Source: Arthrobacter pascens (GTDB lineage: Bacteria > Actinomycetota > Actinomycetes > Actinomycetales > Micrococcaceae). From it: a DNA stretch of 64,000 bases. A model generated the notes under the pieces. It saw nothing but the letters and a program-made list of their open reading frames with translations. It searched no databases and had not been told where the DNA came from. Numbering within the stretch: the first letter of the stretch is position 1; the number at the start of each line of letters is the position of its first letter. Below are positions 23,037-30,888 of the stretch, piece by piece. Both the position numbers and the translations under genes were made by a program. The stretch is taken from positions 1 to 64,000 of the forward strand of contig NZ_JAUSWY010000001.1 in NCBI RefSeq assembly GCF_030815585.1. The letters run 5' to 3'.

Positions 23037-23097
23037 CGCGAACTGGCAGCTAATGACGTCAAATCATGGATTTGGGGTCATCAGCTGCCAGTTCGCG
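23037..23097. terminator. 61-nt bidirectional hairpin terminator
   Basis: A 29-nt arm (23037-23065) and its near-complement (23069-23097) enclose an ATG loop. The outer 15 bp (CGCGAACTGGCAGCT) pair perfectly; the inner 14 bp have two mismatches and one G-U. It lies between convergent genes (monooxygenase on plus, lipoprotein on minus), so it can stop both transcripts. Confidence 0.8.
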
Positions 23098-23129
23098 CTG
23101 TCGTGGGCGGGGATTCTTCGTGGGCGGAC

Positions 23130-24113
23130 CTACTTCTTGGGCAGGCCAGCCGGGTTCAGCTCGGAGGTGGTGACGGCCTCCGAGGACAGGCCCCAGCGGT
23201 CAAGGATCTTGCCGTAGGTGCCGTCCTTGATGAGGTGGTTGAGGGCAGCCTGGGCCGCTGCAGCCAGACCGTTGCCCTTCTGGGTGGTGAAGGCGATATC
23301 GGCCTTCAAGGGCCAGCCGCCATTGAGCGTGCCCACCTGCTTGGTCTTGCCGTCCTGGGCAGCCTTGTACGCGGCCGAGGCGTTCGGGCCAAACGTCAGG
23401 TCCGCGCGGCCGGACTGGAGGGCAAGCTGGGAGGCAGAGTCGTCGTCGTAATACTGGAACTCAACCGGCTTCAGGCCGTTCTGTTTGTTCTCCTCGTCCC
23501 ACCGCACCAGGATCGCTTCCTGGTTGGTGCCGGAACCGACAATGATGCGCTTGCCGGCGACGTCCTTGGCTTCCTTGATTTCGCCGACGGATGAGTCGTT
23601 CTTGGCGTAGAAGCCCAGCAGGTCGGTGCGGTACGTGGCGAAGTCGAACTTCTCCTTGCGCGCCTCCGTGACGGTGACGTTGGACAGGACGGCCTCGTAC
23701 TTGCCGGACTCGACCCCTAGGGGCCAGTCGGCCCAGGCCACGGGAAGCACTTCGACCTGTAGCCCCAGCGTCCCGCCCACCGCGTAGGCGAGGTCCACCT
23801 CATTGCCGATGAGCGTCTTGTTGTCCGTGGCGAACAGGCTCAGCGGAGGCGTGGCGCCGGTTGTCACGACGGTGAGCTTGCCGTCGGCCTTGATGGCGTC
23901 CGGAACCAGTGCGGCGGCCGCGGAGTCTTCGGCCACCTCGACGCGGTCCTGCTCCGGGGACAGGTTGAACTGCTTGACTCCAGAGCCCGCGGCGGATTCC
24001 GACGACGGCGCCCCGGCCGCCGTTGCGCCCGGATCCGAGCATGCTGCCAGAGCCAGAACGGCGGTCACCGCGATTGCTGCACTGACGGCCGGCTTTGTCC
24101 TGAATGCTGCCAT
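23130..24113 (-). CDS. ABC transporter substrate-binding lipoprotein (polar amino-acid type), second paralogue
   Basis: 327 residues from the ATG at 24113, preceded by AAGGGG; the longer frame to 24185 lacks a site. Signal peptide with lipobox LAAC predicts lipidation at Cys25. SBP_bac_3 features: DGKLTVVTTGATPPLSLFATD, NEVDLAYAVG, IIVGSGTNQEAILV, SGRADLTFGP. It has no transporter genes of its own and resembles the lipoprotein at 18384-19424, so it probably feeds the same permease. Its upstream region contains the shared GTAAC-N4-GTTAAC motif. Confidence 0.92.
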   Translation of the reverse strand: MAAFRTKPAVSAAIAVTAVLALAACSDPGATAAGAPSSESAAGSGVKQFNLSPEQDRVEVAEDSAAAALVPDAIKADGKLTVVTTGATPPLSLFATDNKTLIGNEVDLAYAVGGTLGLQVEVLPVAWADWPLGVESGKYEAVLSNVTVTEARKEKFDFATYRTDLLGFYAKNDSSVGEIKEAKDVAGKRIIVGSGTNQEAILVRWDEENKQNGLKPVEFQYYDDDSASQLALQSGRADLTFGPNASAAYKAAQDGKTKQVGTLNGGWPLKADIAFTTQKGNGLAAAAQAALNHLIKDGTYGKILDRWGLSSEAVTTSELNPAGLPKK

Positions 24114-24225
24114 TATTTCCCCTTGGATTTCTCTGTTGTGCGGAACGGAATTTGTCTTCGTGGCAGCAACTATCCGGCAGGGCAATCAAGGGTTCAAAGG
24201 CTGCCGAAACGGGACGATACGGGGA

Positions 24226-24240
24226 GTAACCGCCGTTAAC
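24226..24240. promoter_or_regulatory. Candidate operator GTAAC-N4-GTTAAC (site B)
   Basis: GTAAC (24226-24230), CGCC, GTTAAC (24235-24240). This is the same architecture as 16313-16327. It sits in the 287-bp divergent region between the second lipoprotein and the luciferase-like gene at 24401. A further short palindrome GTGGGGCACCCCAC lies at about 24280. Confidence 0.5.
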
Positions 24241-24400
24241 GGGGCGACTGCGGCGGTCATATTGGGGCTGCCCGCGTGATGTGGGGCACCCCACCGTAGC
24301 CCGCAGAAATAACCCCAGCGCCGCCGTCGTTGTCCACAGTGTGCCCGCCGCCACCCGGCCGGCCCACCACGACGCAACGCATTGAAAGGCCGGCACTGAC

Positions 24401-25390
24401 GTGACTCTTCCCCTCTCCATTCTTGATCTGGCAACTATCGGCAAAGGCCAGACGGCGGCGGAGAGTTTCGCGGGCAGCGTGGCCATGGCGCAGCGCGCGG
24501 AGGAGCTGGGCTACCGCCGGATCTGGTATGCCGAGCACCACAACATGTCCTCCATCGCATCGTCCGCCACGAGCGTGCTGATCGCCCACGTAGCGGCCCA
24601 CACGAAGAGCATCCGGCTCGGAGCGGGCGGAGTGATGCTGCCCAATCACTCACCGCTGACCATCGCCGAGCAGTTCGGCACCCTGGAAACCCTCCACCCC
24701 GGACGGATCGACCTCGGCCTGGGCCGCGCCCCCGGCAGCGACCAGAACACCATGCGGGCCCTCCGCCGGGACCCGGCGTCCGCGGACAGTTTCCCGCAGG
24801 ACGTCCTGGAACTGCAGGGCTACCTCACCGGACCCACCCGGATCCAGGGCGTTGAGGCCACCCCGGGCAAGGGCACCGACGTGCCGCTCTACATCCTGGG
24901 TTCCTCCCTGTTCGGCGCCCGCCTGGCCGCCCAGCTGGGCCTGCCATACGCCTTCGCCTCGCACTTCGCCCCCAACGCCCTGCAGGACGCAGTGGCCCTC
25001 TACCGCCGCGAATTTAAACCGTCGGCGCAACTGGACGCCCCGCACGTGATCGCAGGCGTCAACGTGATTGCGGCTGATTCCGCGTCCGAAGCGCAGGAAA
25101 CCTTCCAGGCCACCAAGCGTGCCCGCGTCTCACTGTTCTTCGGCGGCGGGAGGGAGTTCACCGACGACGAGGCGGACATGGTCCTGGACTCTCCGCAGGG
25201 GCAGCACGTGTCCCAGATGATGACGTACTCCGCCGTCGGCACGCCTGATGTGGTGATGGATTACCTGGACGAGTTCGGCAAACACTCCGACGCCGACGAG
25301 CTCATCGTCGCGCACCAGAGCACCGGAACCGAGGCCAGGCTGCGGTCCGTGGAGCTGCTCGCGCAGGCCGCGGGGCTCGCCCGGGTCTAG
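24401..25390 (+). CDS. LLM-class flavin-dependent oxidoreductase (YtmO/CmoO-like, MsnO8 type)
   Basis: 329 residues from a GTG start. The sequence fits the small luciferase-like group: [65 protein letters not shown]. These segments are typical of the group that includes Bacillus YtmO and YceB. It is transcribed divergently from the second binding lipoprotein, and the shared motif with the permease operon suggests common control. Substrate unknown; by context probably a sulfur-containing amino-acid derivative. Confidence 0.92.
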   Translation: MTLPLSILDLATIGKGQTAAESFAGSVAMAQRAEELGYRRIWYAEHHNMSSIASSATSVLIAHVAAHTKSIRLGAGGVMLPNHSPLTIAEQFGTLETLHPGRIDLGLGRAPGSDQNTMRALRRDPASADSFPQDVLELQGYLTGPTRIQGVEATPGKGTDVPLYILGSSLFGARLAAQLGLPYAFASHFAPNALQDAVALYRREFKPSAQLDAPHVIAGVNVIAADSASEAQETFQATKRARVSLFFGGGREFTDDEADMVLDSPQGQHVSQMMTYSAVGTPDVVMDYLDEFGKHSDADELIVAHQSTGTEARLRSVELLAQAAGLARV

Positions 25391-25622
25391 CAAAGCAGGC
25401 CGACGCCGGGCCCCTTCCCGACGTCGCGTGCCGTCCCGCCGTCGGACTTAACACGGCCGCAATAACGGTGACATTCGGGTGAAACTGCCTGCCCGGAAAA
25501 TGGACAGTGCCCCCTCCGGAGTTCCGTCATGGATTTCAGGAGAGGGGCACCACCCGGTCGTCCGCCTGGAAATCCAGCGGCTGCTGTCCCGGGACGGGTT
25601 CTGCCTTTATAGGGGTGCATGG
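25391..25622 (+). other. Intergenic region before the GH15 fusion gene
   Basis: 232 bp. An upstream in-frame ATG at 25479 could extend the next gene by 48 codons, but the intervening residues have no family similarity that I recognise. No repeat or clear promoter is seen. Confidence 0.4.
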
Positions 25623-28262
25623 ATGCCAACGCCGTTGAACCAGAGTGTGGCGGATTCCGCGCTGCTCACCAGATCGCTCCCGCTGGGCCTTCTCCGGGCG
25701 TTCGTCCAGTCAGATGCCGCCGACGACGGGCTCACGCCCACGCTCCTCACGGAGCTGAAGGTCCTGGCCCGGGTGCCCGGCCTCCTGGTGGCGTGCAACT
25801 ACGGCGGGACGCTGTGCGACGCCGAAGGCATTTCCACCGAGACTCTGCCCCTTGGCAGCGCAGCGATCGCGCTGCGCGCCCTGGCTGCCCTTCCCAACAC
25901 TCATGCCGCCGTAATTTCCGGGCGCTCGCTGCGTGACCTTGCAGCGGTGTCACGCCTGCCGGCGGAAGTGCACCTGATCGGATCGCACGGCGCGGAGTCG
26001 GACATGGGCTTTGCCCACGTGCAGTCCCTGGCCACCGAAGCCGCCCTCCAGAAAGTGGCCACAGCCCTTTCCGAGGCTGTGGGCTTCCAGAAGGGCATCT
26101 GGATTGAACGCAAGCCCGTGGCCGTCTCCGTACACACCCGGCCGGCCACGCCCGACGTGGTGGAGGCCGTGACCGAAACCGCGCGCGAGATCGCCCGCGC
26201 TCACGGGCTGTTCTTCATCGTGGACGGTTCCGTCCTGGACCTGTCCGTGGTGGAACCGTCCAAGGCCGAGGCCCTTGAGAACCTCCGGTCACGGCTCGGG
26301 GCCAGCGCGGCGATCTACGCCGGGGATGCATACAGCGATGAGCTGGCAATCGGAACCCTCCGCGGCCCGGACATGGGCCTGCGCGTGGGTCCGGGCGAAA
26401 CAGCCGCCTCGCACCGGCTGCGGGACCCGGAATCCTTCGCCCGGGTCCTCGCCATCCTCTTCGAACTGCGCCGAGCGTGGCTCTTCGGCGAGGATGCGGT
26501 GGGCCTTGAGCGGCACTCGATGATCGGCAACGGGTCCTCCACAGCCCTGGTCACGCCCGATGCCAAGATTTGCTGGATGAGCCATCCGCTGCCGGACTCG
26601 GGGTCCCTGTTCGCCCATATCCTGGGCGGGGACGCGGCGGGGCACTTCTCCGTGGAACCGGTCAAGGCTTCCCAGGTGCTGGGCCAGCGCTACGTGGACA
26701 GCACCATGATTGTGGAAACCAGGTGGGCGGACGTGACCGTGACGGACTACCTGGAACCGGCACCGGACGGCATCACCAGCCTGGTCCGGGTGCTCTCCGG
26801 CAGCGGAGCCGCCAGGGTCATCTTTGCGCCCAGGCCGGACTACGCCAACGCCCCGTTCAGCATGGAGGCGCGCGGTGACGAACTGCACGTGGTGGGTACG
26901 TCCGATCCCATCATTCTCCTGGCTCCCGGCGTCCGCTTCGCGATCGCCTCGGACGGCCGCCATGCCACGGCCACCGCCGTCGTCAATCTGCAGGACGGAC
27001 CCGTGGTACTCAACATGCGCTGCGGTGATACAGAGCCGCAGACCGCCGACCCCGGCGGCGAAACCGAACGGCGCGCCGGAGTGGCCCATCATTCCCGCCG
27101 CTGGGTGCAGGAACTGGAGCTGCCCGGGGTGAAACCGTCCCTGGTGCGTCGCTCCGCGCTGGTGCTCCGCGCCCTGGTCCATGAACCAACGGGTGCCGTG
27201 CTTGCCGCTCCCACTACGTCCCTGCCGGAAGGGATCGGCGGAACCCGGAACTGGGACTACCGGTATTGCTGGCTGCGGGACGGTTCCATGACCGTGAACG
27301 CGTTGGTGGATCTTGGATCCACGGAGGAGGCGGCCGGATTCCTCAGCTGGCTGGGCCGGATCCTGGAGCACGCGCCCGGCCCGGAATGGCTGCATCCGCT
27401 GTATTCCGTCACGGGGGCGCCGCTGTCCACCGAGGCCGTCATCGACAGCCTGCCGGGCTATGCGGGCTCCCGACCCGTCCGGATCGGGAATGCCGCGGAC
27501 CACCAGGTCCAGCTGGATGTGTTCGGCCCGATTGCCGAACTGATCCACGCCGTCAGCGAACGCGAGGACGGGCTCGCCGATGCCCACTGGGAGCTGATGG
27601 TGCAGATGGCTTCGGCCGTACTGGCCCGATGGCACGAGGCAGACCATGGCATCTGGGAGGCCCGGCGGGCACCCCGCCACCACGTTTACACCAAGGTGAT
27701 GTGCTGGGTGACGCTGGACCGGGCGCTGCGCACCGCCGCCCGGCACGGCAGGGAGCCGGAACCCTCCTGGGAACCTACCGCCCGCACCATCCGGGACCAG
27801 GTCCTGCGCGAAGGCTGGGACGATTCGGCTTCGTCCTACACAGTCGCCTACGACAGCCCCGACCTGGATGCGGCTGTCCTGCACATCGGGCTGTCCGGTC
27901 TCCTGGACGTCAGCGACCAGCGCTTCCTGGACACCGTCACGGCGGTGGAACGCGAACTCCGGGTGGGGCCTACCGTTTTCCGGTACAGGTACGACGACGG
28001 TCTGCCGGGCTTGGAGGGCGGCTTCCACATCTGCACCACTTGGCTGATCGAGGCGTACGTTGCGGTGGGCAGGATCGAGGAGGCCTGGGACCTGTTCGAT
28101 CAGCTGGTGAACCTCTTCGGACCCACCGGCCTGCTGCCCGAAGAATATGATCCCGGCACCGAGACGCACTTGGGGAACCATCCGCAGGCGTACTCCCACC
28201 TGGGATTCATCCGCTGCGCACGGATTCTGGACGCCCACCAGCCGGGGACAAGGAAGCCCTAA
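25623..28262 (+). CDS. Trehalose-phosphatase-like domain fused to GH15 glycosidase; phosphatase motifs degenerate
   Basis: 879 residues from the ATG at 25623, chosen for AGGGGTG at good spacing. Residues about 20-285 form a HAD domain of the OtsB type, but motif I reads NYGGTL (59-64) instead of DYDGTL, so both catalytic aspartates are lost, and motif IV reads GDAYSDE (234-240) instead of GDDxTDE. SGR (99-101) is kept. Residues about 300-879 are a GH15 glucoamylase/trehalase-like unit with NWDYRYCWLRD (543-553) and a likely catalytic glutamate in PEEYDP (Glu840/841). I infer an intracellular alpha-glucosidase or trehalase with a non-catalytic, perhaps ligand-sensing, N-domain. Confidence 0.9.
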   Translation: MPTPLNQSVADSALLTRSLPLGLLRAFVQSDAADDGLTPTLLTELKVLARVPGLLVACNYGGTLCDAEGISTETLPLGSAAIALRALAALPNTHAAVISGRSLRDLAAVSRLPAEVHLIGSHGAESDMGFAHVQSLATEAALQKVATALSEAVGFQKGIWIERKPVAVSVHTRPATPDVVEAVTETAREIARAHGLFFIVDGSVLDLSVVEPSKAEALENLRSRLGASAAIYAGDAYSDELAIGTLRGPDMGLRVGPGETAASHRLRDPESFARVLAILFELRRAWLFGEDAVGLERHSMIGNGSSTALVTPDAKICWMSHPLPDSGSLFAHILGGDAAGHFSVEPVKASQVLGQRYVDSTMIVETRWADVTVTDYLEPAPDGITSLVRVLSGSGAARVIFAPRPDYANAPFSMEARGDELHVVGTSDPIILLAPGVRFAIASDGRHATATAVVNLQDGPVVLNMRCGDTEPQTADPGGETERRAGVAHHSRRWVQELELPGVKPSLVRRSALVLRALVHEPTGAVLAAPTTSLPEGIGGTRNWDYRYCWLRDGSMTVNALVDLGSTEEAAGFLSWLGRILEHAPGPEWLHPLYSVTGAPLSTEAVIDSLPGYAGSRPVRIGNAADHQVQLDVFGPIAELIHAVSEREDGLADAHWELMVQMASAVLARWHEADHGIWEARRAPRHHVYTKVMCWVTLDRALRTAARHGREPEPSWEPTARTIRDQVLREGWDDSASSYTVAYDSPDLDAAVLHIGLSGLLDVSDQRFLDTVTAVERELRVGPTVFRYRYDDGLPGLEGGFHICTTWLIEAYVAVGRIEEAWDLFDQLVNLFGPTGLLPEEYDPGTETHLGNHPQAYSHLGFIRCARILDAHQPGTRKP

Positions 28263-28295
28263 GTGCCTGCGGGCTTGGGGCGGCAGGGGCTGCCG

Positions 28296-29222
28296 TCAGG
28301 TCAGCAGCAGGGCGACACCGATCATCGCGGGCACCGCCACCACGGTGGTGATCAGCACGGTGTCCTTGGCTACGGTGAGCCCGGTCTGGTAGCGGCTGGC
28401 GGCAACAAAGACATTCTGCGCCGTGGGGAGCGCTGAGATGACCACCACGGCGAAAAGTGCGTGGCCTTCCAGCCCCAGGGCAAAACGCGCAAAGAGGTAG
28501 GCAACGGCCGGCTGCACCACGAGTTTGAAACCGCTGGCCAGCAGCGTATCCAAGCGTCTGCCCTCTGCTGCCTGCAGGGGCCGGGTGCCGTTCAGGCTCA
28601 TGCCAAAGGCGATCAGCATGGCGGGAATCGCCGCGCCGCCAATCAGGTGGATGGGCTCCATGACCAGCTCCGGGACTTGCCAGCCGGTTCCGGCCACCAC
28701 CAGGCCCAGGGCAGAGCCCACAATCATGGGGTTCCTGAGGACCATCAAGACAAAGCTCAGCGGGGTGGTGCGGTGCGAACTCGTGCTGGCATCCAGGATC
28801 ATCAAGAACAGCGGGCTGAAGAACGCCAGCTGGAAGATCAGCAGGGGCGCCACATAGCTGGCATCCCCCAACACATAGATCGCAATCGGAATACCCAGGT
28901 TGGCGGAGTTGACCAGCGAAGCGGCCATCGACGACATCAAGGCCTCCGGCAGCGCGCGCTTCAACCAGAATTTTGTGATGGCGAAAAAGACCGTCGCGCT
29001 GGTGATTGCCGCCACCGCCGTCACCAGCAGCGGCTCAGCGAAGACCTCCTGCAGCCGTGCCTTGCTGAGGGTTTCGAACAGTAGCGCCGGGCTGGCCACA
29101 AAGAATGTCAGGGAGCTCAGGACCTGCCGCGCGTTCTCCCCAAGGATCCGGCGACGGCCCACGAACCAGCCCACCAGGATGATGCACCACACCACAAAAA
29201 AGCCCGCGAGCACGCCTAACAA
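28296..29222 (-). CDS. AEC family transporter (auxin efflux carrier-like)
   Basis: 308 residues, nearly all hydrophobic, about ten membrane helices in two halves. The family signatures are visible: FFVASPALLFETLSK in the first half, NSANLGIPIAIYVLGD, and ISALPTAQNVFVAASRY in the second. Members move organic acids or other anions. The TTG start at 29222 is supported by GGAG eight bases upstream. It ends 33 bp from the convergent GH15 fusion gene. Upstream, 52 bp away on the same strand, is panD, so the two may be co-transcribed; the substrate is unknown. Confidence 0.9.
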   Translation of the reverse strand: MLGVLAGFFVVWCIILVGWFVGRRRILGENARQVLSSLTFFVASPALLFETLSKARLQEVFAEPLLVTAVAAITSATVFFAITKFWLKRALPEALMSSMAASLVNSANLGIPIAIYVLGDASYVAPLLIFQLAFFSPLFLMILDASTSSHRTTPLSFVLMVLRNPMIVGSALGLVVAGTGWQVPELVMEPIHLIGGAAIPAMLIAFGMSLNGTRPLQAAEGRRLDTLLASGFKLVVQPAVAYLFARFALGLEGHALFAVVVISALPTAQNVFVAASRYQTGLTVAKDTVLITTVVAVPAMIGVALLLT

Positions 29223-29274
29223 GGAATAGCTCCAAAGGCGCAGCGGCAGTGGGGGTTAGGGCACACGCTCCGGA

Positions 29275-29700
29275 CTACAGGGCGGCGTTGTTAAGCGCGA
29301 ACGGGGGGCGCATCAGACCAGGGGTGAGGCCCTCGGCGGGATCGTTGCCCAGCTGGATGATCCTGTTGTTCTGGTCCACATGGACCACCCTCGGCTGGTA
29401 GGCCCTGGCTTCCTCGGTGGTCATCTCTGCATAGGTAATCAGGATGACAACGTCGTTCTCGTGGACCCGGTGGGCAGCGGGTCCGTTGATGCCGATGACA
29501 CCCGAGCCGCGCTCGCCGGCGATGGTGTAGGTCTCGAGGCGGGCGCCGTTGGTCACGTCCACGATGGCCACGAGCTCGCCGGGAAGGATGTCGGCAGCAT
29601 CCAGGAGGTCCAGGTCAACCGTGACCGAACCTACATAGTGCAGGTCGGCATGCGTGACCGTGGCCCGGTGGATTTTGGACTTGAACATTGTGCGATTCAT
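29275..29700 (-). CDS. panD: Aspartate 1-decarboxylase proenzyme
   Basis: 141 residues. PanD makes beta-alanine from L-aspartate for pantothenate and CoA synthesis in the cytoplasm. The autocatalytic cleavage site Gly24-Ser25 in HYVGSVTVD generates the pyruvoyl group. The catalytic context ([33 protein letters not shown]) is intact. The C-terminal extension after about residue 118 is typical of actinobacterial PanD. No other pantothenate gene is nearby. Confidence 0.97.
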   Translation of the reverse strand: MNRTMFKSKIHRATVTHADLHYVGSVTVDLDLLDAADILPGELVAIVDVTNGARLETYTIAGERGSGVIGINGPAAHRVHENDVVILITYAEMTTEEARAYQPRVVHVDQNNRIIQLGNDPAEGLTPGLMRPPFALNNAAL

Positions 29701-29798
29701 AACCCGACCAGTCTAGCGCCGGGCTCCGGATCGCGCAGTGACGCAGGAAACACAGGCTCGGGGGTCGTCATGCGGCTGCCGGTACAGGTGCGATCTTC

Positions 29799-30737
29799 CT
29801 ATTCGGAATCCGCGGTCCTGACCACGGACTCGGCGGGCTTTGCCACGGACTCGGCGGTGATGGCCAGGGTCTCGCGGACAGCCAGGATTGCAGGTCGCTG
29901 GGCGCTGGAGCGGCGCACGGACGTGAACACAGTCCGGCGCGGATTTCCCGGCAGGTCCAGCAGCTGCGCTGTGGTGCCGCGGCCGGTCCAGACCAGGTCC
30001 GGCATCAATCCGACGGCGTTTCCGGACTCGATGAGGCGGATCTGGGCCTGCAGGTCCGCCGTTTCAAAACGGACGTCCGGTTCGAAACCTGCGCTGCGGC
30101 AGGCTTGTTCTGCCCAGTGCCGGGACGCGGCGCCCCGCGGTTCCATGACCCAGGCCAGCCCAGCCGTATCCTCGATCGAGGCGATGGGGGCGCGGCCCGG
30201 GGCGTCCGGCGGAACGGCCAGCCTGATGGCGTCGGTGGTCAGCTTTAGGCGGTCCAGTTCCGGGTAGCGAGGTGCGGCGTGGCCCGGATACTGCTCGGCA
30301 ATCACCAGGTCAAAGTCACGTGCCCATGTTTCATGCAGTGCGGTCTCCGGTTCACGCTGGATCATCTCGATCCGGACCTCCGGATACGCTGTGGCCATCA
30401 GGGAGAGGGTGTCCGGCATCAAGGCCAGGGCCGCGGACTGGAACACCGCAATCTTGACAGTTCCCGTGACCGTGGTCAGCGAGGCCGCCAGATCGGCCTC
30501 CGCCTGCTCCATGGTCTCGAGCAGCTGTGCGGTGTGGGCCACCAGGACTTCTGCCTGGGGGGTCAGCTGCACCCGGCGCCCGGTCTTCCGGAGCAGTTCC
30601 ACGCCCACCTCTTTTTCCAGCAGGGCCAGCTGCTGGGATACCGACGACGGGCTGTACTGGAGTGCCTCCGCCACCTCAGCCAAGGTGCCCCGGATCTTTA
30701 ATTCGCGGAGCAACCTGAGCCGGCGGACATCGAGCAT
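29799..30737 (-). CDS. LysR-family transcriptional regulator of the permease/putA module
   Basis: 312 residues. The N-terminal winged helix-turn-helix is at about 17-45 (GTLAEVAEALQYSPSSVSQQLALLEKEVG), followed by a LysR-substrate domain (about 90-300). It is divergent from the APC permease across a 151-bp region that contains the tripartite element repeated at putA. Standard LysR practice (binding its own divergent region and activating the neighbour) makes it the best candidate to control both genes. Effector unknown; proline or a catabolite such as glutamate semialdehyde/P5C is plausible. Confidence 0.92.
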   Translation of the reverse strand: MLDVRRLRLLRELKIRGTLAEVAEALQYSPSSVSQQLALLEKEVGVELLRKTGRRVQLTPQAEVLVAHTAQLLETMEQAEADLAASLTTVTGTVKIAVFQSAALALMPDTLSLMATAYPEVRIEMIQREPETALHETWARDFDLVIAEQYPGHAAPRYPELDRLKLTTDAIRLAVPPDAPGRAPIASIEDTAGLAWVMEPRGAASRHWAEQACRSAGFEPDVRFETADLQAQIRLIESGNAVGLMPDLVWTGRGTTAQLLDLPGNPRRTVFTSVRRSSAQRPAILAVRETLAITAESVAKPAESVVRTADSE

Positions 30738-30754
30738 GAGTATTCCTTACTGAA

Positions 30755-30813
30755 TCTAATGAATATTGGTTAGAAGTAGTCACTTTATCTAATGCAAGCG
30801 CACTTGCATACTG
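30755..30813 (+). promoter_or_regulatory. Tripartite promoter element of the permease gene (copy 1)
   Basis: TCTAA (30755-30759), N10, TTAGA (30770-30774), N13, TCTAATG (30788-30794), N12, CATACTG (30807-30813). The same blocks with identical spacings are found at 32635-32693 before putA. CATACT is a plausible -10, and TTTATC 17 bp upstream is a weak -35. The imperfect LysR-type dyads (TCTAA/TTAGA) fit regulator binding. Overlapping it is ATGCAAG-CGCA-CTTGCAT (30792-30809), a 7-bp-arm palindrome seen only here. Confidence 0.7.
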
Positions 30814-30888
30814 TTGGAGTTGAGTTATCCCCGTCACAGGCCAAGCACAGGGAGTCGAGATGGGGCCCCACCCAAGCAGGAGTTCCTG

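Noticed and set aside
26289..28238. 649-codon minus-strand frame opposite the GH15 fusion
   Set aside because: Antisense artefact of high third-position GC; no recognisable motif or ribosome binding site, while the plus strand encodes the GH15 signature.
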